DNA from: a bacterium
Lineage (GTDB): Bacteria; Krumholzibacteriota; Krumholzibacteriia; LZORAL124-64-63
DNA: 64,000 nucleotides
Assembly: GCA_016712675.1 (NCBI GenBank)
Contig: JADJQR010000001.1
Coordinates: 248,001 to 312,000 of the forward strand
Direction: 5' to 3'
The notes under the pieces were generated by a model that did not search any database, was not told the DNA's origin, and saw only the letters and a list, made by a program, of their open reading frames with translations. The position numbers and the translations under genes are program-made. Positions 25,678 to 34,578 of this stretch are shown one piece after another (position 1 is the first letter of the stretch; each line of letters opens with the position of its first letter).

Positions 25678-25983
25678 ATGTCCAGCCGTCGCCGTACTCC
25701 CGCCGAGATCGCAACCATCATCTCGCAGTTCCACGCCAGCGGCCTGAGTCGCCGCGATTTCGCCCGCCGCCACGACTTCAGCGTCGGCTCCCTGGCTCGC
25801 TGGCTGCAGCGTCAGTCGTCGGCGCCGAACACCCCGAAGTTCGTCCGTGTGGTCCACGCCGCGGCGCCGACAATGCCGTCGTGGTTCGAACTGGCCCTGC
25901 CCGACGGCCGCCGCCTGCGCATCCCGGTCGGCTGCGACGAAGCCGCGCTGCGCTCGCTGCTGGGCGTGCTCGCCGAATGCTGA
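25678..25983 (+). CDS. tnpA: IS66 accessory protein TnpA
   Basis: 101 residues, the small first protein of IS66 elements, with a helix-turn-helix (TPAEIATIISQFHASGLSRRDFARRHDFSVGSLARWLQR) and a short beta tail (FELALPDGRRLRIPVGCDEAALRSLLGVL). The role in transposition is accessory. GGAGG precedes the ATG, and its stop overlaps the start region of tnpB. Confidence 0.9.
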   Translation: MSSRRRTPAEIATIISQFHASGLSRRDFARRHDFSVGSLARWLQRQSSAPNTPKFVRVVHAAAPTMPSWFELALPDGRRLRIPVGCDEAALRSLLGVLAEC

Positions 25984-26336
25984 CCATCCCCGAAACCGTC
26001 CGCATCTACCTGGCGGCCGGACCGACCGACATGCGCAAGTCGTTCGACACGCTGGCGGCGTTGACGCGGGATGTGATCGGCCAGGACCCGCGTTCTGACC
26101 ACCTGTTCGTGTTCTGCAACCGCAACCGCGACCGCCTGAAGATCCTTCACTGGGAAAGCAGCGGCTACTGGCTGCTGAGCAAGCGGCTCGAGAGAGGCAC
26201 GTTTGCTTGGCCGGCAGCAGGCGCGGCGCGCGCGACGTTGACGGCGACCGAACTGGCGGTGCTGCTCGGCGGTCTTGATGTGCGCGACACGCGCAAACGC
26301 GCTTGGTACGGCCGGAAAACTGCAAGTTCTTCGTGA
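25977..26336 (+). CDS. tnpB: IS66 accessory protein TnpB
   Basis: 119 residues with the TnpB (PF05717) hallmark: TVRIYLAAGPTDMRKSFDTLAALTRDVIGQDPRSDHLFVFCNRNRDRLKIL and HWESSGYWLLSKRLERGTFAWP. The ATG lies inside the end of tnpA (7-bp overlap), indicating coupled translation. It is required with TnpC for IS66 transposition in characterised elements. Confidence 0.93.
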   Translation: MLTIPETVRIYLAAGPTDMRKSFDTLAALTRDVIGQDPRSDHLFVFCNRNRDRLKILHWESSGYWLLSKRLERGTFAWPAAGAARATLTATELAVLLGGLDVRDTRKRAWYGRKTASSS

Positions 26337-26376
26337 TCGTGCTTGAAAAGAGCGCGTGATCGTGTATGCTGCGCGC

Positions 26377-27960
26377 ATGGACAACACCGCGCGCAATCAT
26401 GAAGCCGAACTCGAAGCGCTGCGCGCGGTGAACGCCCCGCTGCTGGACCGACTTCTTGGTGAACTGCATCATCTGCGCAGCGAGAATGCCCATCTCAAGC
26501 ATGCCCTGGACCAGCTGAAGCGACGCCTCTACGGCCGCAGCAGCGAGAAGGTCAATCCCGACCAGCTTGAGTTGGCGCTTCAGGTCGAGGCGGCGGCGGC
26601 CGCCGCTGCGGAATGCGGCGTTGTGGTCCCTCCAGGACTGGATGAATCCCCGGACGCTGAAGTGGCCGCGCCGGCGCCGAAGAAGCGCCGCCCGAACCAC
26701 CACGGCCGGGTGCCGCTGCCGGCGCACCTGGAGCGGGTTCGGACGGAGATCCATCCCGAGGACATGACCTGCCCCTGCTGCCGCGGCGAACTGCGGCGGC
26801 TGGGTGACGAGACGAGCGAGGAGCTTGGGCGCCGCCCGGCGGAGTTCTACGTGCGGCAGACGGTGCGGGTCAAGTACGCGTGCCCGAGTTGCCAGGACCA
26901 GATCGTGCGGCCGGAACTGCCGGAGAAGCTGTTCGAGCGCGGAATGGCGGGCGCCGACGTGGTGGCGCACGTGCTGGTGAGCAAGTACGCCGATCACCTG
27001 CCACTGCACCGGCAGGAGGCGATCTACCGTCGCGAAGGCGTGCATCTGGACAAGGCGACGATGTGCGACTGGGTTGACCGGAGCGCTGACCTGCTGCGGC
27101 CGGTGGTCCTGGCGCTGCGGCGACTGGTCCTGGCCGGGCCGGTGGTGCATGCGGACGAGACGCCGATCCTTTACCTGATCAGCGGCGAACGGGGCTCGCA
27201 CCGCGGGTGGCTGTGGGTGTATGCCAATCCGCATGGCGAGGTGTTCTACGACTTCAGCCGAACGCGAAGTAGGCAGTGGCCGGATGCTGTTCTGGCGGAC
27301 TACCGCGGCTACCTGGTGGTGGACGGGTTCACGGGCTACGACGCGGTGGCGGCGCGCGATGGCGTGGTGTACGTCGGCTGCTGGGCGCACGCGCGGCGCA
27401 AGTTCCACGACGCGCTGAAGACGGACCAGCAGCCGGCGGCCGTGATCCTCAAGGCAATCGGCGAGATGTACAAGGTGGAGCAGCAGGCTCGCGACGAGGG
27501 TCTTGAGGCGGACGCAGTGTTGGCGCTGCGGCAGGCGCGTACGGCGCCGCTGCTCGCAGACCTGGAAGCGTACCTGCGGGCGCTGTTGCCGTCGGTGTTG
27601 CCGAAGAGCCCCATCGGCAAGGCTGTGCAGTATACCTTGGCGCGGTGGCCGGCGTTGACGGTGTTCGCCGGCGACGGCCGGGTGCCGATCGACAACAACA
27701 GCGCCGAGCGGGCGATGCGGAAGGTGGCGCTGGGCCGCAACAACTGGTTGTTCGCGGGCAACGACACGGGCGGCGAGCGGGCGGCGGTGATCTACTCGCT
27801 GATCGAGACGTGCAGCCGCTTGGGCATCAATCCTCACGAGTACCTGACGGACGTGCTGCGGCGGGTAGGAAGCCATCCCCAGAGCCGGGTAGCAGAGCTG
27901 ACGCCGCGCGCGTGGCTGGCGACCCGGGCAGCGGCCGGCATCAGCAGCAATCAAGCATAA
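26377..27960 (+). CDS. tnpC: IS66-family transposase TnpC
   Basis: 527 residues. It has an N-terminal leucine-rich coiled coil and RRLYGRSSEK motif, then a zinc-finger-like CPCCRGELRRLGDETSEEL. The DDE core shows HADETPILYL (first Asp), VVDGFTGYDAV with GCWAHARRKF (second), and DNNSAERAMRKVALGRNNWLF (Glu). The C-terminal NPHEYLTDVLRRV is also typical. ATG 26377 is preferred; GTG 26356 is in frame upstream. Length and motifs are intact, so it is likely active. Confidence 0.95.
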   Translation: MDNTARNHEAELEALRAVNAPLLDRLLGELHHLRSENAHLKHALDQLKRRLYGRSSEKVNPDQLELALQVEAAAAAAAECGVVVPPGLDESPDAEVAAPAPKKRRPNHHGRVPLPAHLERVRTEIHPEDMTCPCCRGELRRLGDETSEELGRRPAEFYVRQTVRVKYACPSCQDQIVRPELPEKLFERGMAGADVVAHVLVSKYADHLPLHRQEAIYRREGVHLDKATMCDWVDRSADLLRPVVLALRRLVLAGPVVHADETPILYLISGERGSHRGWLWVYANPHGEVFYDFSRTRSRQWPDAVLADYRGYLVVDGFTGYDAVAARDGVVYVGCWAHARRKFHDALKTDQQPAAVILKAIGEMYKVEQQARDEGLEADAVLALRQARTAPLLADLEAYLRALLPSVLPKSPIGKAVQYTLARWPALTVFAGDGRVPIDNNSAERAMRKVALGRNNWLFAGNDTGGERAAVIYSLIETCSRLGINPHEYLTDVLRRVGSHPQSRVAELTPRAWLATRAAAGISSNQA

Positions 27961-28069
27961 CTGAGGACCATACCACTGAACGGGATCGGCTGGAATACGC
28001 CGTTCGTCAGACGTTTACGATTCGGCGTCGGGTCACAAGACAAGAGTGAGGCCAGGAGTGAGTTGCTGT

Positions 28070-28168
28070 GCCTAACCAGAGCTTGCAGCAGACGAAGCCG
28101 CCTGTCACGGCCCGTGCTGACGCACGGCCCGCGCCAGCCGTCTTCGCTGCTGAAGCTAGGTGTTCGCA
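28070..28168 (+). repeat. attC-like site B
   Basis: GCCTAACC (R'') plus AGCTTGCAGCAGACGAAG and, after a ~45-bp spacer, CTTCGCTGCTGAAGCT and GTTCGC (R'). It differs from site A at only a few positions. The R' box is atypical (GTTCGC for GTTRRRY), suggesting that cassette 3 begins with a diverged end. Confidence 0.78.
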
Positions 28169-28171
28169 TGA

Positions 28172-28681
28172 ATGGACTCGAGCTGCATGAACGCAGAAGC
28201 TAGGTCGGCACTACCTAACATGCCGGAGGAAGTATTTAGCCTCTGGTTTGACGATGTGGTCAACTCGCTGGGCTGGCCCCCCCAAGGTCAGAAGTGGGAA
28301 ATGACACTGAGGGGATATCCGCTCCTCGAATGGCAGCGGCGCCGGTGGGAGAAGCGACCGGTCGATCTGCAGATGGACAGTTTTGCCCCGTCAGCTCAGG
28401 AGATGATTCGCCAGCTAATGATCGCTCATCTTACGGGAATCGATAACGAGCTTAGTGCTGACGTGACTAATTGGAGAGAACGGTTTGCGTCAATCGGAGA
28501 ATATGTCGAGGAGCACCACCGCCTACCGGCCGCCCTAATTCTGCTCGAATGTGGCAGCAGGTGGCAGATTGCTGACGGCTGCCATCGCCTTGCGTACTAC
28601 TTCGCCTCGAGAATTTTGCCTGCGAGACGACGGTTACTCGGGGGTCAGCAAGAGGCGTGGGTCGCTGTGCGGGCCCGCTAA
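28172..28681 (+). CDS. cassette-borne hypothetical protein
   Basis: 169 residues, starting 10 bp after the cut point of attC site B and ending inside the next R'' box (CGCTAAC), the tight packing seen in integron cassettes. The C-terminal part (RLPAALILLECGSRWQIADGCHRLAYYFASRI) resembles the ParB/sulfiredoxin-like DGxHRLxA motif of nuclease or kinase folds, which is tentative. The N-terminal half is unknown. ATG 28187 is an alternative start. Confidence 0.65.
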   Translation: MDSSCMNAEARSALPNMPEEVFSLWFDDVVNSLGWPPQGQKWEMTLRGYPLLEWQRRRWEKRPVDLQMDSFAPSAQEMIRQLMIAHLTGIDNELSADVTNWRERFASIGEYVEEHHRLPAALILLECGSRWQIADGCHRLAYYFASRILPARRRLLGGQQEAWVAVRAR

Positions 28682-28735
28682 CAAGTGCTTGCAGCTGACG
28701 AGGACACCAGTCACGCAACTTGCTGAAGCAGCCCG
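28676..28735 (+). repeat. attC-like site C, truncated
   Basis: CGCTAAC followed by AAGTGCTTGCAGCTGACG is a typical R''-L'' half. The expected L'-R' half is not found: within about 60 bp the sequence changes to the interior of a RecG-like gene. The site was probably cut by a deletion or replacement near 28735-28760. Confidence 0.55.
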
Positions 28736-28768
28736 CGCGCGCAGGCGCGGGGGGAGGGATTCGACGAG

Positions 28769-29464
28769 TTGCCGACGTCGGAAGTCGACTCGGAAGCTCT
28801 CGACCTCCGAGCCGCTTCCGAGTCGCTTGCCGCTTTCCGCCAGCTGGGTCGCCGGGACCTCGACCCGTTACTCCTGGTTGCGGACCACCAAGGGCGGGCG
28901 GTCACGACGGTGGAGGGTATGCCACTTTGCGGCAGGGACCGCGAGCGGCACTTCCCGGATGCTTGGATCCACGCCGGGCGCTTCGTGGGGCGCGACAAGA
29001 TTCGCATCCTTGACAGGACGGAGATGCGGTCCCTTCCCGTGCGTGCGCTGGAGGAGGCCATCGCATTCGTGCAGGGGCACGTCTGGCAGGCGGCGGAAAT
29101 CGGCGCGGTACTGCGCCGCGATCGCTGGAATCCGGAGCCGGAGGCGGTACGCGAGGCGGTCATCAACGCGGTGGTCCATGCGGACTACGCGCAGCGGTGT
29201 GCGCCGATCCGCGTCTCGATCCTCGACGACCGCCTAGAGATCGAGAATCCGGGAGTGCTGCCGTTTGGCCTGACGATAGACGACCTGCCGCATTGGGCCT
29301 CCGGGTTGCGCAACCGGTTGATCGGCCGCACCTTCCATGCGCTGGGCCTGATCGAGCAATGGGGTAGCGACCTGCAGAGGATGACCGCCGCGTGCTTGGC
29401 CGTAGTTGTGCTGCCACCGTCGGTTTGTCTACCCGGGCCACGCGGACGCGACTGGCCCACCTAG
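28769..29464 (+). pseudogene. truncated RecG-like / AlbA_2-type ATP-binding protein
   Basis: Coding similarity begins abruptly just after the half attC site with GFDELPTSEVD, the middle of Schlafen/AlbA_2 transcriptional-regulator proteins annotated as RecG-like. The rest of the domain follows: VGRDKIRILDRTE, EAVREAVINAVVHADYAQRCAPIRVSILDDRLEIENPGVLPFGLT, LRNRLIGRTFHALGLIEQWGSDLQRM. The N-terminal AlbA_2 domain is missing, and the C-terminus degenerates after CLAVVV. A TTG with GGGAGGG upstream could still start a 231-residue product, but it is more likely a remnant. Confidence 0.65.
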
Positions 29465-29749
29465 TGGGCTGCTGGCTGGTGCGCGAGAGCGGCGCCGGCC
29501 CGACGGATCCGAGGCGGCGCCATTTTCTGGTCGAAGGTGGCCCGGCGCAGGCCAGTCGCAGAAGCCGGCGCCGGCGGGGACCCGTCGTGACGCGGAGGGG
29601 CGAGCCCCCCCATGGCGGACCGTGACTATAGCGCAGAAGAGTTCGCGGCTGTTGGCGGCCGACTCGCTGTGGTATCATGCAAGCCGACGCTGCCAGCAGG
29701 AATTGACCGCGGCCGACCAAGAGTGCACATGGTCTGAATGGACTGAGTC

Positions 29750-30403
29750 ATGGATTACGTCAGATCAAAACAGCGCGTTGCCGACCACGGGGAGGTGTTC
29801 ACCCCGGCGTGGATGGTCGATGCGATGCTCGACCTGGTGGGCGGTGAGACGGAGCGCATCGATTCGCGCTTCCTGGAACCTGCTTGCGGCAGCGGCAACT
29901 TCCTGGTGCGTATCCTGCAGCGGAAGCTCGCCGCGGTGGATCTCAAGTTTGGGCAATCCGATTTCGAAAGGCGCCACTACGCGCTGCTTGCGGTGATGAG
30001 CGCCTATGGGATCGAGCTTCTCGCTGACAACATCGCCGAGTGTCGTGCGAATATGCTGGAGGTCCTCGCGGACTACCTGAAGCTCGACGTGCAGGATGAG
30101 CTCAATCGGGCGGCGGCCTATGTGCTGAGCCAGAACATTGTCCATGGCGATGCGCTGACGATGCGTACGCGGGATGATCAGCCCATAACCTTTGCGGAGT
30201 GGGGATATCTGGGGAAGGGCAAGTTCCAGCGTCGAGACTTCCGCCTCCACGCCTTGGCGATGTCATCCACGTTCACCGCGGAAGGCTCGCTCTTCGCCCA
30301 CCTCGGAAAGCACGAGATTTTCACCCCGACCAGAACCTGCCCTCCGATGACGATGAGTGAGATCGCGATTGCCAATGGTGGCGCATCTGCGGAGGCGGTA
30401 TGA
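29750..30403 (+). CDS. N6-adenine DNA methylase-like protein (R-M operon)
   Basis: 217 residues. It opens with GEVFTPAWMVDAMLDLVGGE and the SAM-binding motif I, FLEPACGSGNFLVRIL (about residues 45-60), as in type I/Eco57I N6-adenine methylases. A NPPY catalytic motif is not present in this polypeptide. It overlaps the next gene by 4 bp (ATGA), and that protein contains NPPY, so the two probably act as one methylation module. A possible promoter (TTGGCG, 15-bp spacer, TATCAT) lies at 29652-29678. Confidence 0.8.
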   Translation: MDYVRSKQRVADHGEVFTPAWMVDAMLDLVGGETERIDSRFLEPACGSGNFLVRILQRKLAAVDLKFGQSDFERRHYALLAVMSAYGIELLADNIAECRANMLEVLADYLKLDVQDELNRAAAYVLSQNIVHGDALTMRTRDDQPITFAEWGYLGKGKFQRRDFRLHALAMSSTFTAEGSLFAHLGKHEIFTPTRTCPPMTMSEIAIANGGASAEAV

Positions 30404-31995
30404 GCGCTCAGGCTGCATTCACGCTTCGCGGCCGCAATCCGGACGTGCTTACGTGCATTGCCAATCTCTCGAACGACGAAGTCTTCACGCCGCCTGAGCT
30501 TGCGAACCGCATGCTGGATGCCCTGGCCGAGGCGTGGGCTGCAAACAATGGGGGCGCGGACATCTGGGCGGACAAGTCCGTCAGATTCCTGGACCCATGC
30601 ACGAAATCGGGTGTGTTCCTGCGAGAGATCACGGTCCGACTTGCCCATGGCCTGGTGGGTGAGATTCCGGATCTCGAGGAACGTGTCGATCACATCTTGA
30701 CTCAGCAAGTGTTCGGCATCGGCATCACCCAGATCACTAGTCTGCTGGCGCGGCGGAGTGTCTACTGCTCGAAGAAGGCCAATGGTCGGCACTCAATCGC
30801 CAGATCGCTTGTCGATGAAAATGGGAATGTCTGGTTCCGGCGCACAGAGCACACCTGGATTGATGACAAGTGCACGTTTTGTGGGGCCAATCGGCGCGAC
30901 TACGATCGCGGTGGAGACCTCGAAACGCATGCATACGCGTTCATTCACGCGCACGACGTCAAGACTCGGCTTGCTGAGATGTTCGGAGGCGACATGCAGT
31001 TCGACGTGATCATTGGCAACCCGCCGTACCAGCTCGGCCAGAGCGGTGGAGAGGCGGTCGGTGGCTTCGCGATGCCGATCTATCAACAGTTCGTGAACGC
31101 CGCGAAGCGTCTTGATCCACAGTTTCTGGTGATGGTCACCCCGTCGCGTTGGTTCGCCGGCGGACGGGGCCTTGATGCGTATCGAAGCGAAATGCTCGCA
31201 GACACGCGCTTGAGGTCGCTCGTCGACTTCCCTGACGCCGCCGAGGCGTTCCCGGGCACACAGATCAAGGGTGGAGTTTCGTACTTCCTTTGGGACCGTT
31301 CCTGGAGCGACGCGTGCGAGGTCACTACGATCCATGGCGGAAGGCCGACGTCGCCAGCCATGAGACGCTTCCTGGGTGCGTACGATGTGGTGGTGCGGCG
31401 AAACGAGGCGGTACCGATACTGGAGAAGGTCCTGAAGGCCAGTGCCAAGGACAATTGTGGGAATCTGGCGCCCAAGGTTTCGCCCATCCAGCCCTTCAGT
31501 ATTCGAACCAATTTCCGGGGCTCCGAGAAGAAGGCGGGAATGAAGTTCCCGATCCTGCTTATCGGCAACAACAGCGAAACCTACATTGAGCGGGCCGAAG
31601 TGCCGCGCAATGACGCATGGATCGACGAGTGGAAGGTACTGCTCGGCGCGGCCTATGGCGCGGGCGATAGCTTCCCGCATCAGATCTACAACTACCCGGT
31701 GCTTGCAGGGCCCGGGACTGCATGCACCGAGACCTACCTAGTTATCGGTCGGTTCGCAGACGAAGTTCAGGCGGGACGATTTGCAGCCTACCTGCGAACC
31801 CGCTTTGTGCGCTTCTTGGTGTCGTTGCGGAAGTACACGCAGCACCTCTACAGCGAACGCTTCCAGTTCGTCCCTGACCTGCCTATGGATCGCGACTGGG
31901 ACGACGTGACGCTGTACCAGAAATACGGCATCGAAGAGCACGAGATCGCCTTCATCGAGAGCATGATTCGGCCGATGGACAACGCTAATGAGTAG
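30400..31995 (+). CDS. Eco57I-type adenine DNA methylase of an R-M system
   Basis: 531 residues. It has EVFTPPELANRMLDAL, a motif I-like FLDPCTKSGVFLREI (about 65-79), a zinc-type CTFCGANRRDYDRG insert, and the catalytic motif IV DVIIGNPPYQL (near 206), which marks N6-adenine methylases. Then come YQQFVNAAKRLDPQFLVMVTPSRWFAGG and a C-terminal recognition-like region. It should modify host DNA so that the helicase-nuclease encoded next does not attack it. It overlaps that gene by 8 bp. Confidence 0.88.
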   Translation: MSAQAAFTLRGRNPDVLTCIANLSNDEVFTPPELANRMLDALAEAWAANNGGADIWADKSVRFLDPCTKSGVFLREITVRLAHGLVGEIPDLEERVDHILTQQVFGIGITQITSLLARRSVYCSKKANGRHSIARSLVDENGNVWFRRTEHTWIDDKCTFCGANRRDYDRGGDLETHAYAFIHAHDVKTRLAEMFGGDMQFDVIIGNPPYQLGQSGGEAVGGFAMPIYQQFVNAAKRLDPQFLVMVTPSRWFAGGRGLDAYRSEMLADTRLRSLVDFPDAAEAFPGTQIKGGVSYFLWDRSWSDACEVTTIHGGRPTSPAMRRFLGAYDVVVRRNEAVPILEKVLKASAKDNCGNLAPKVSPIQPFSIRTNFRGSEKKAGMKFPILLIGNNSETYIERAEVPRNDAWIDEWKVLLGAAYGAGDSFPHQIYNYPVLAGPGTACTETYLVIGRFADEVQAGRFAAYLRTRFVRFLVSLRKYTQHLYSERFQFVPDLPMDRDWDDVTLYQKYGIEEHEIAFIESMIRPMDNANE

Positions 31996-34555
31996 ATCGG
32001 TTGAAGAGATCCTCGCGGCCAGACCGACGGCAAGACCACGCGTCTACGCCTACTCGATAGACGACCAGGCGCATGCCGGCCTCCTGAAGATCGGCCAGAC
32101 GACTCGAAACGTTGGACAACGAGTTGCCGAGCAACTGAAGACCGCCGCCATCAAGAACTACAGAATCGAACTGGACGAGCCGGCCGAGCGCCACGACGGT
32201 ACGATCTTCAGTGATCACGAGGTGCGCACGGCCCTCATCAAGAAGGGTTTCGAGAACACCGAACTCGAGTGGATGCGCTGTTCGGTGGTGGATGTCAAGA
32301 CGGTCCTGGCCGAGTTGCACACCGGCGCCCGTTTCACAAGTACTCACCACGAGACCTTTGCGATGCGGCGCGAGCAAGCTGCTGCCGTGGACAAGACGCA
32401 CGCCTACTTCCATTCCATCTGGAAGGAAGACATGCACGCCGTTCCGCGGTTCCTCTGGAACGCGAAGATGCGGTTCGGCAAGACGTTCACTGCCTACCAG
32501 CTTGCCCGGAAGCTCGGCGCCAAGCGTGTGCTGGTCGTGACCTTCAAGCCCGCGGTCGAGGATGCGTGGCAGTCCGATCTGGAGAATCACGTACACTTCG
32601 ATGGCTGGCAGTATCTCTCCCGCAGCACCGGCGGAGATCCGCGCAGGATCAGCGCGCGAAAGCCGGTCGTCTATTTCGGCTCATTCCAGGATCTTCTTGG
32701 CCGCGATGCGGCGGGCAATATCAAGTCCAGGAACGAATGGCTCCATGAGGTGAAATGGGACCTTGTAGTCTTCGATGAATACCACTTCGGGGCCTGGCGT
32801 GAGACAGCCAAGGAGCTCTTCGAGGGTGAGGAAGAGGCCGTCTCGCGGAAAGAGGCCAGGCTCGAGTATACGGCCGGGCTTGAGGGCGTGAACGAAGATC
32901 TCGGCATCCTCTCGGAACGCGAGGCTGATTTCCTGCCGATCACCACCAAGGCCTACCTCTACCTGTCCGGAACGCCGTTCCGGGCCCTGGCCACGGGCGA
33001 GTTCATAGAGGAGCAGATCTTCAATTGGACGTATACGGACGAGCAGCGTGCCAAGGAGGAGTTCCCGACCCGGAATCCGGGTGAGTGGAATCCATACGGC
33101 GCGCTGCCGCAGATGCGCCTCCTGACCTACCAGATGCCCGACGAGCTCCTGGCGATCGCCTGCGCCGGTGAGTTCGACGAATTCGACCTCAATACGTTCT
33201 TCGAGGCGTCCGGTACAGGCGCCAAGGCGTGCTTCAAGCACAAGAGCGACGTCCAGAAGTGGCTGGACATCATTCGGGGCGGGTACACGCCCAAGGCGGT
33301 CGAGCATCTCAAGACCGGCACAAGGCCGCCGTTCCCCTACTCGGACGTTCGCCTGCTGCCTTACCTGCAGCACTCGTTCTGGTTCCTTCCCAATGTGGCG
33401 GCATGCCATGCGATGGCCAATCTGCTCGGCGAGAAGCACAACGTATTCTGGCGCGCCTACGAGGTGGTCGTCGCCGCCGGCGCTTCGGCGGGTATCGGAT
33501 TGGATGCGCTGCCGCCCGTGCGGAAGGCCATCGGGAGCGGATTCGAGAGCAAGACCATCACGCTTTCGTGTGGCAAGCTGACCACGGGGATCACCGTGCC
33601 GCAGTGGTCGTCCATCCTGATGCTGCGCAACCTCAAGTCGCCGGAAACGTATTTCCAGGCGGCGTTCCGCGTCCAGTCGCCGTGGTCGATCAAGAACCCC
33701 AATGGTGACAATCCGAACGAGGAAGAAGTCCTCAAGCCTGCCTGCTTCGTGTTCGACTTCGCGCCTACCCGTGCCCTGCGACAGTTGTCTGAGTACGGCA
33801 TCGGGCTGTCGCCGAACGAGCCGAACCCGGAGAACGCGGTCAAGGACCTGGTGTCGTTCCTGCCCGTGCTGGCCTACGATGGCGCGAACATGACGCAGAT
33901 CGACGCCGGCGGCATTCTCGATATCGCCATGGCGGGTACTTCGGCCACGCTGCTGGCGCGCAAGTGGGAGAGCGCCCTGCTGGTGAATGTCGACAACGAC
34001 ACACTGCGTCGCATCCTGGACAACCCTGAGGCCATGGCTGCCGTGGAGCGCATCGAGGGGTGGCGCTCGCTGGGCGACAACATCATTGAGACCATCATCA
34101 ACAAGAGCGATAAGGTCAAGGACCTCAAGAACAAGGCGAAAGACCGGGATTTGACGAAGAAGGAGAAGAAGCAGCTCACGGACGAGGAGAAGGAATACAA
34201 GTCCAAGCGGAAGCTCGTCCAGGAAAAGCTGATCAAGTTCGCGACGCGGATTCCGGCGTTCATGTATCTGACCGACTACCGCGAGAACACGCTGCAGGAT
34301 GTCATCACCAAGCTTGAACCGGACCTGTTCCTCACGGTCACCGGTCTTACGGTGAAGGATTTCCACCTTCTCGTCCGCCTGAAGGTCTTCAATACCGAGC
34401 AGATGAACCAGGCCGTTTTCGCTTTCCGCCGCTACGAGGACGCCTCGTTGCGCTACACAGGCATTGAGAGCCATTCCGGGCTGACCCACTGTGGGCTATA
34501 CGATACGGTGGTGGCGAGGGAGGAGGCGCCGCCGTATGAGGCCCAGGAACACTGA
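31988..34555 (+). CDS. GIY-YIG/T5orf172 nuclease-helicase fusion, restriction subunit
   Basis: 855 residues. The N-terminal ~100 residues are a T5orf172/GIY-YIG-type nuclease (RVYAYSIDDQAHAGLLKIGQTTRNVGQRVAEQL ... DHEVRTALIKKGF). A superfamily 2 helicase follows: motif I region RFLWNAKMRFGKTFTAYQLAR, KRVLVVTFKPAVEDAW, DEAD-like VVFDEYHFGAW, LYLSGTPFRAL, and motif V/VI regions CGKLTTGITVPQWSSILMLRNLKSPETYFQAAFRVQSPW. A charged coiled coil (DKVKDLKNKAKDRDLTKKEKKQL) lies near 710. Joined to two methylase genes, it is the likely ATP-dependent restriction enzyme. Its last ~107 bp are repeated at 37018-37124. Confidence 0.85.
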   Translation: MSRSVEEILAARPTARPRVYAYSIDDQAHAGLLKIGQTTRNVGQRVAEQLKTAAIKNYRIELDEPAERHDGTIFSDHEVRTALIKKGFENTELEWMRCSVVDVKTVLAELHTGARFTSTHHETFAMRREQAAAVDKTHAYFHSIWKEDMHAVPRFLWNAKMRFGKTFTAYQLARKLGAKRVLVVTFKPAVEDAWQSDLENHVHFDGWQYLSRSTGGDPRRISARKPVVYFGSFQDLLGRDAAGNIKSRNEWLHEVKWDLVVFDEYHFGAWRETAKELFEGEEEAVSRKEARLEYTAGLEGVNEDLGILSEREADFLPITTKAYLYLSGTPFRALATGEFIEEQIFNWTYTDEQRAKEEFPTRNPGEWNPYGALPQMRLLTYQMPDELLAIACAGEFDEFDLNTFFEASGTGAKACFKHKSDVQKWLDIIRGGYTPKAVEHLKTGTRPPFPYSDVRLLPYLQHSFWFLPNVAACHAMANLLGEKHNVFWRAYEVVVAAGASAGIGLDALPPVRKAIGSGFESKTITLSCGKLTTGITVPQWSSILMLRNLKSPETYFQAAFRVQSPWSIKNPNGDNPNEEEVLKPACFVFDFAPTRALRQLSEYGIGLSPNEPNPENAVKDLVSFLPVLAYDGANMTQIDAGGILDIAMAGTSATLLARKWESALLVNVDNDTLRRILDNPEAMAAVERIEGWRSLGDNIIETIINKSDKVKDLKNKAKDRDLTKKEKKQLTDEEKEYKSKRKLVQEKLIKFATRIPAFMYLTDYRENTLQDVITKLEPDLFLTVTGLTVKDFHLLVRLKVFNTEQMNQAVFAFRRYEDASLRYTGIESHSGLTHCGLYDTVVAREEAPPYEAQEH

Positions 34556-34578
34556 ACCGTTAGACTTGCGAGGTAGGC

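Larger units (their letters stand above)
25599..28018 (+). mobile_element. complete IS66-family insertion sequence
   Basis: 2420 bp bounded by imperfect terminal inverted repeats: left GTAAGCGTCCGAC..., right GTAAACGTCTGAC... on the complementary strand, 18 of 25 positions alike. They are flanked by a perfect 8-bp target duplication, GATTCGGC, at 25591-25598 and 28019-28026. It carries tnpA, tnpB and tnpC in the standard order, all apparently intact, so it may still be mobile. It sits inside cassette 2, between its second gene and its attC site. Confidence 0.93.
24511..28162 (+). mobile_element. integron gene cassette 2, with IS66 insertion
   Basis: Begins TTAGGC at 24511 and ends at the R' cut of attC site B. 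The R'' box of site B (GCCTAAC, 28070-28076) is the exact reverse complement of GTTAGGC, so start and end belong to one cassette. It carries two genes (24556-24978 and 25022-25582) and was later split by an IS66-family element. Without the IS and one target copy it would be about 1.2 kb. Confidence 0.78.

Noticed and set aside
29465-29749. Possible coding sequence between the RecG-like remnant and the R-M operon.
   Set aside because: Frames are open only because of GC content; no recognisable protein segment, and the region probably serves as promoter and relic DNA.
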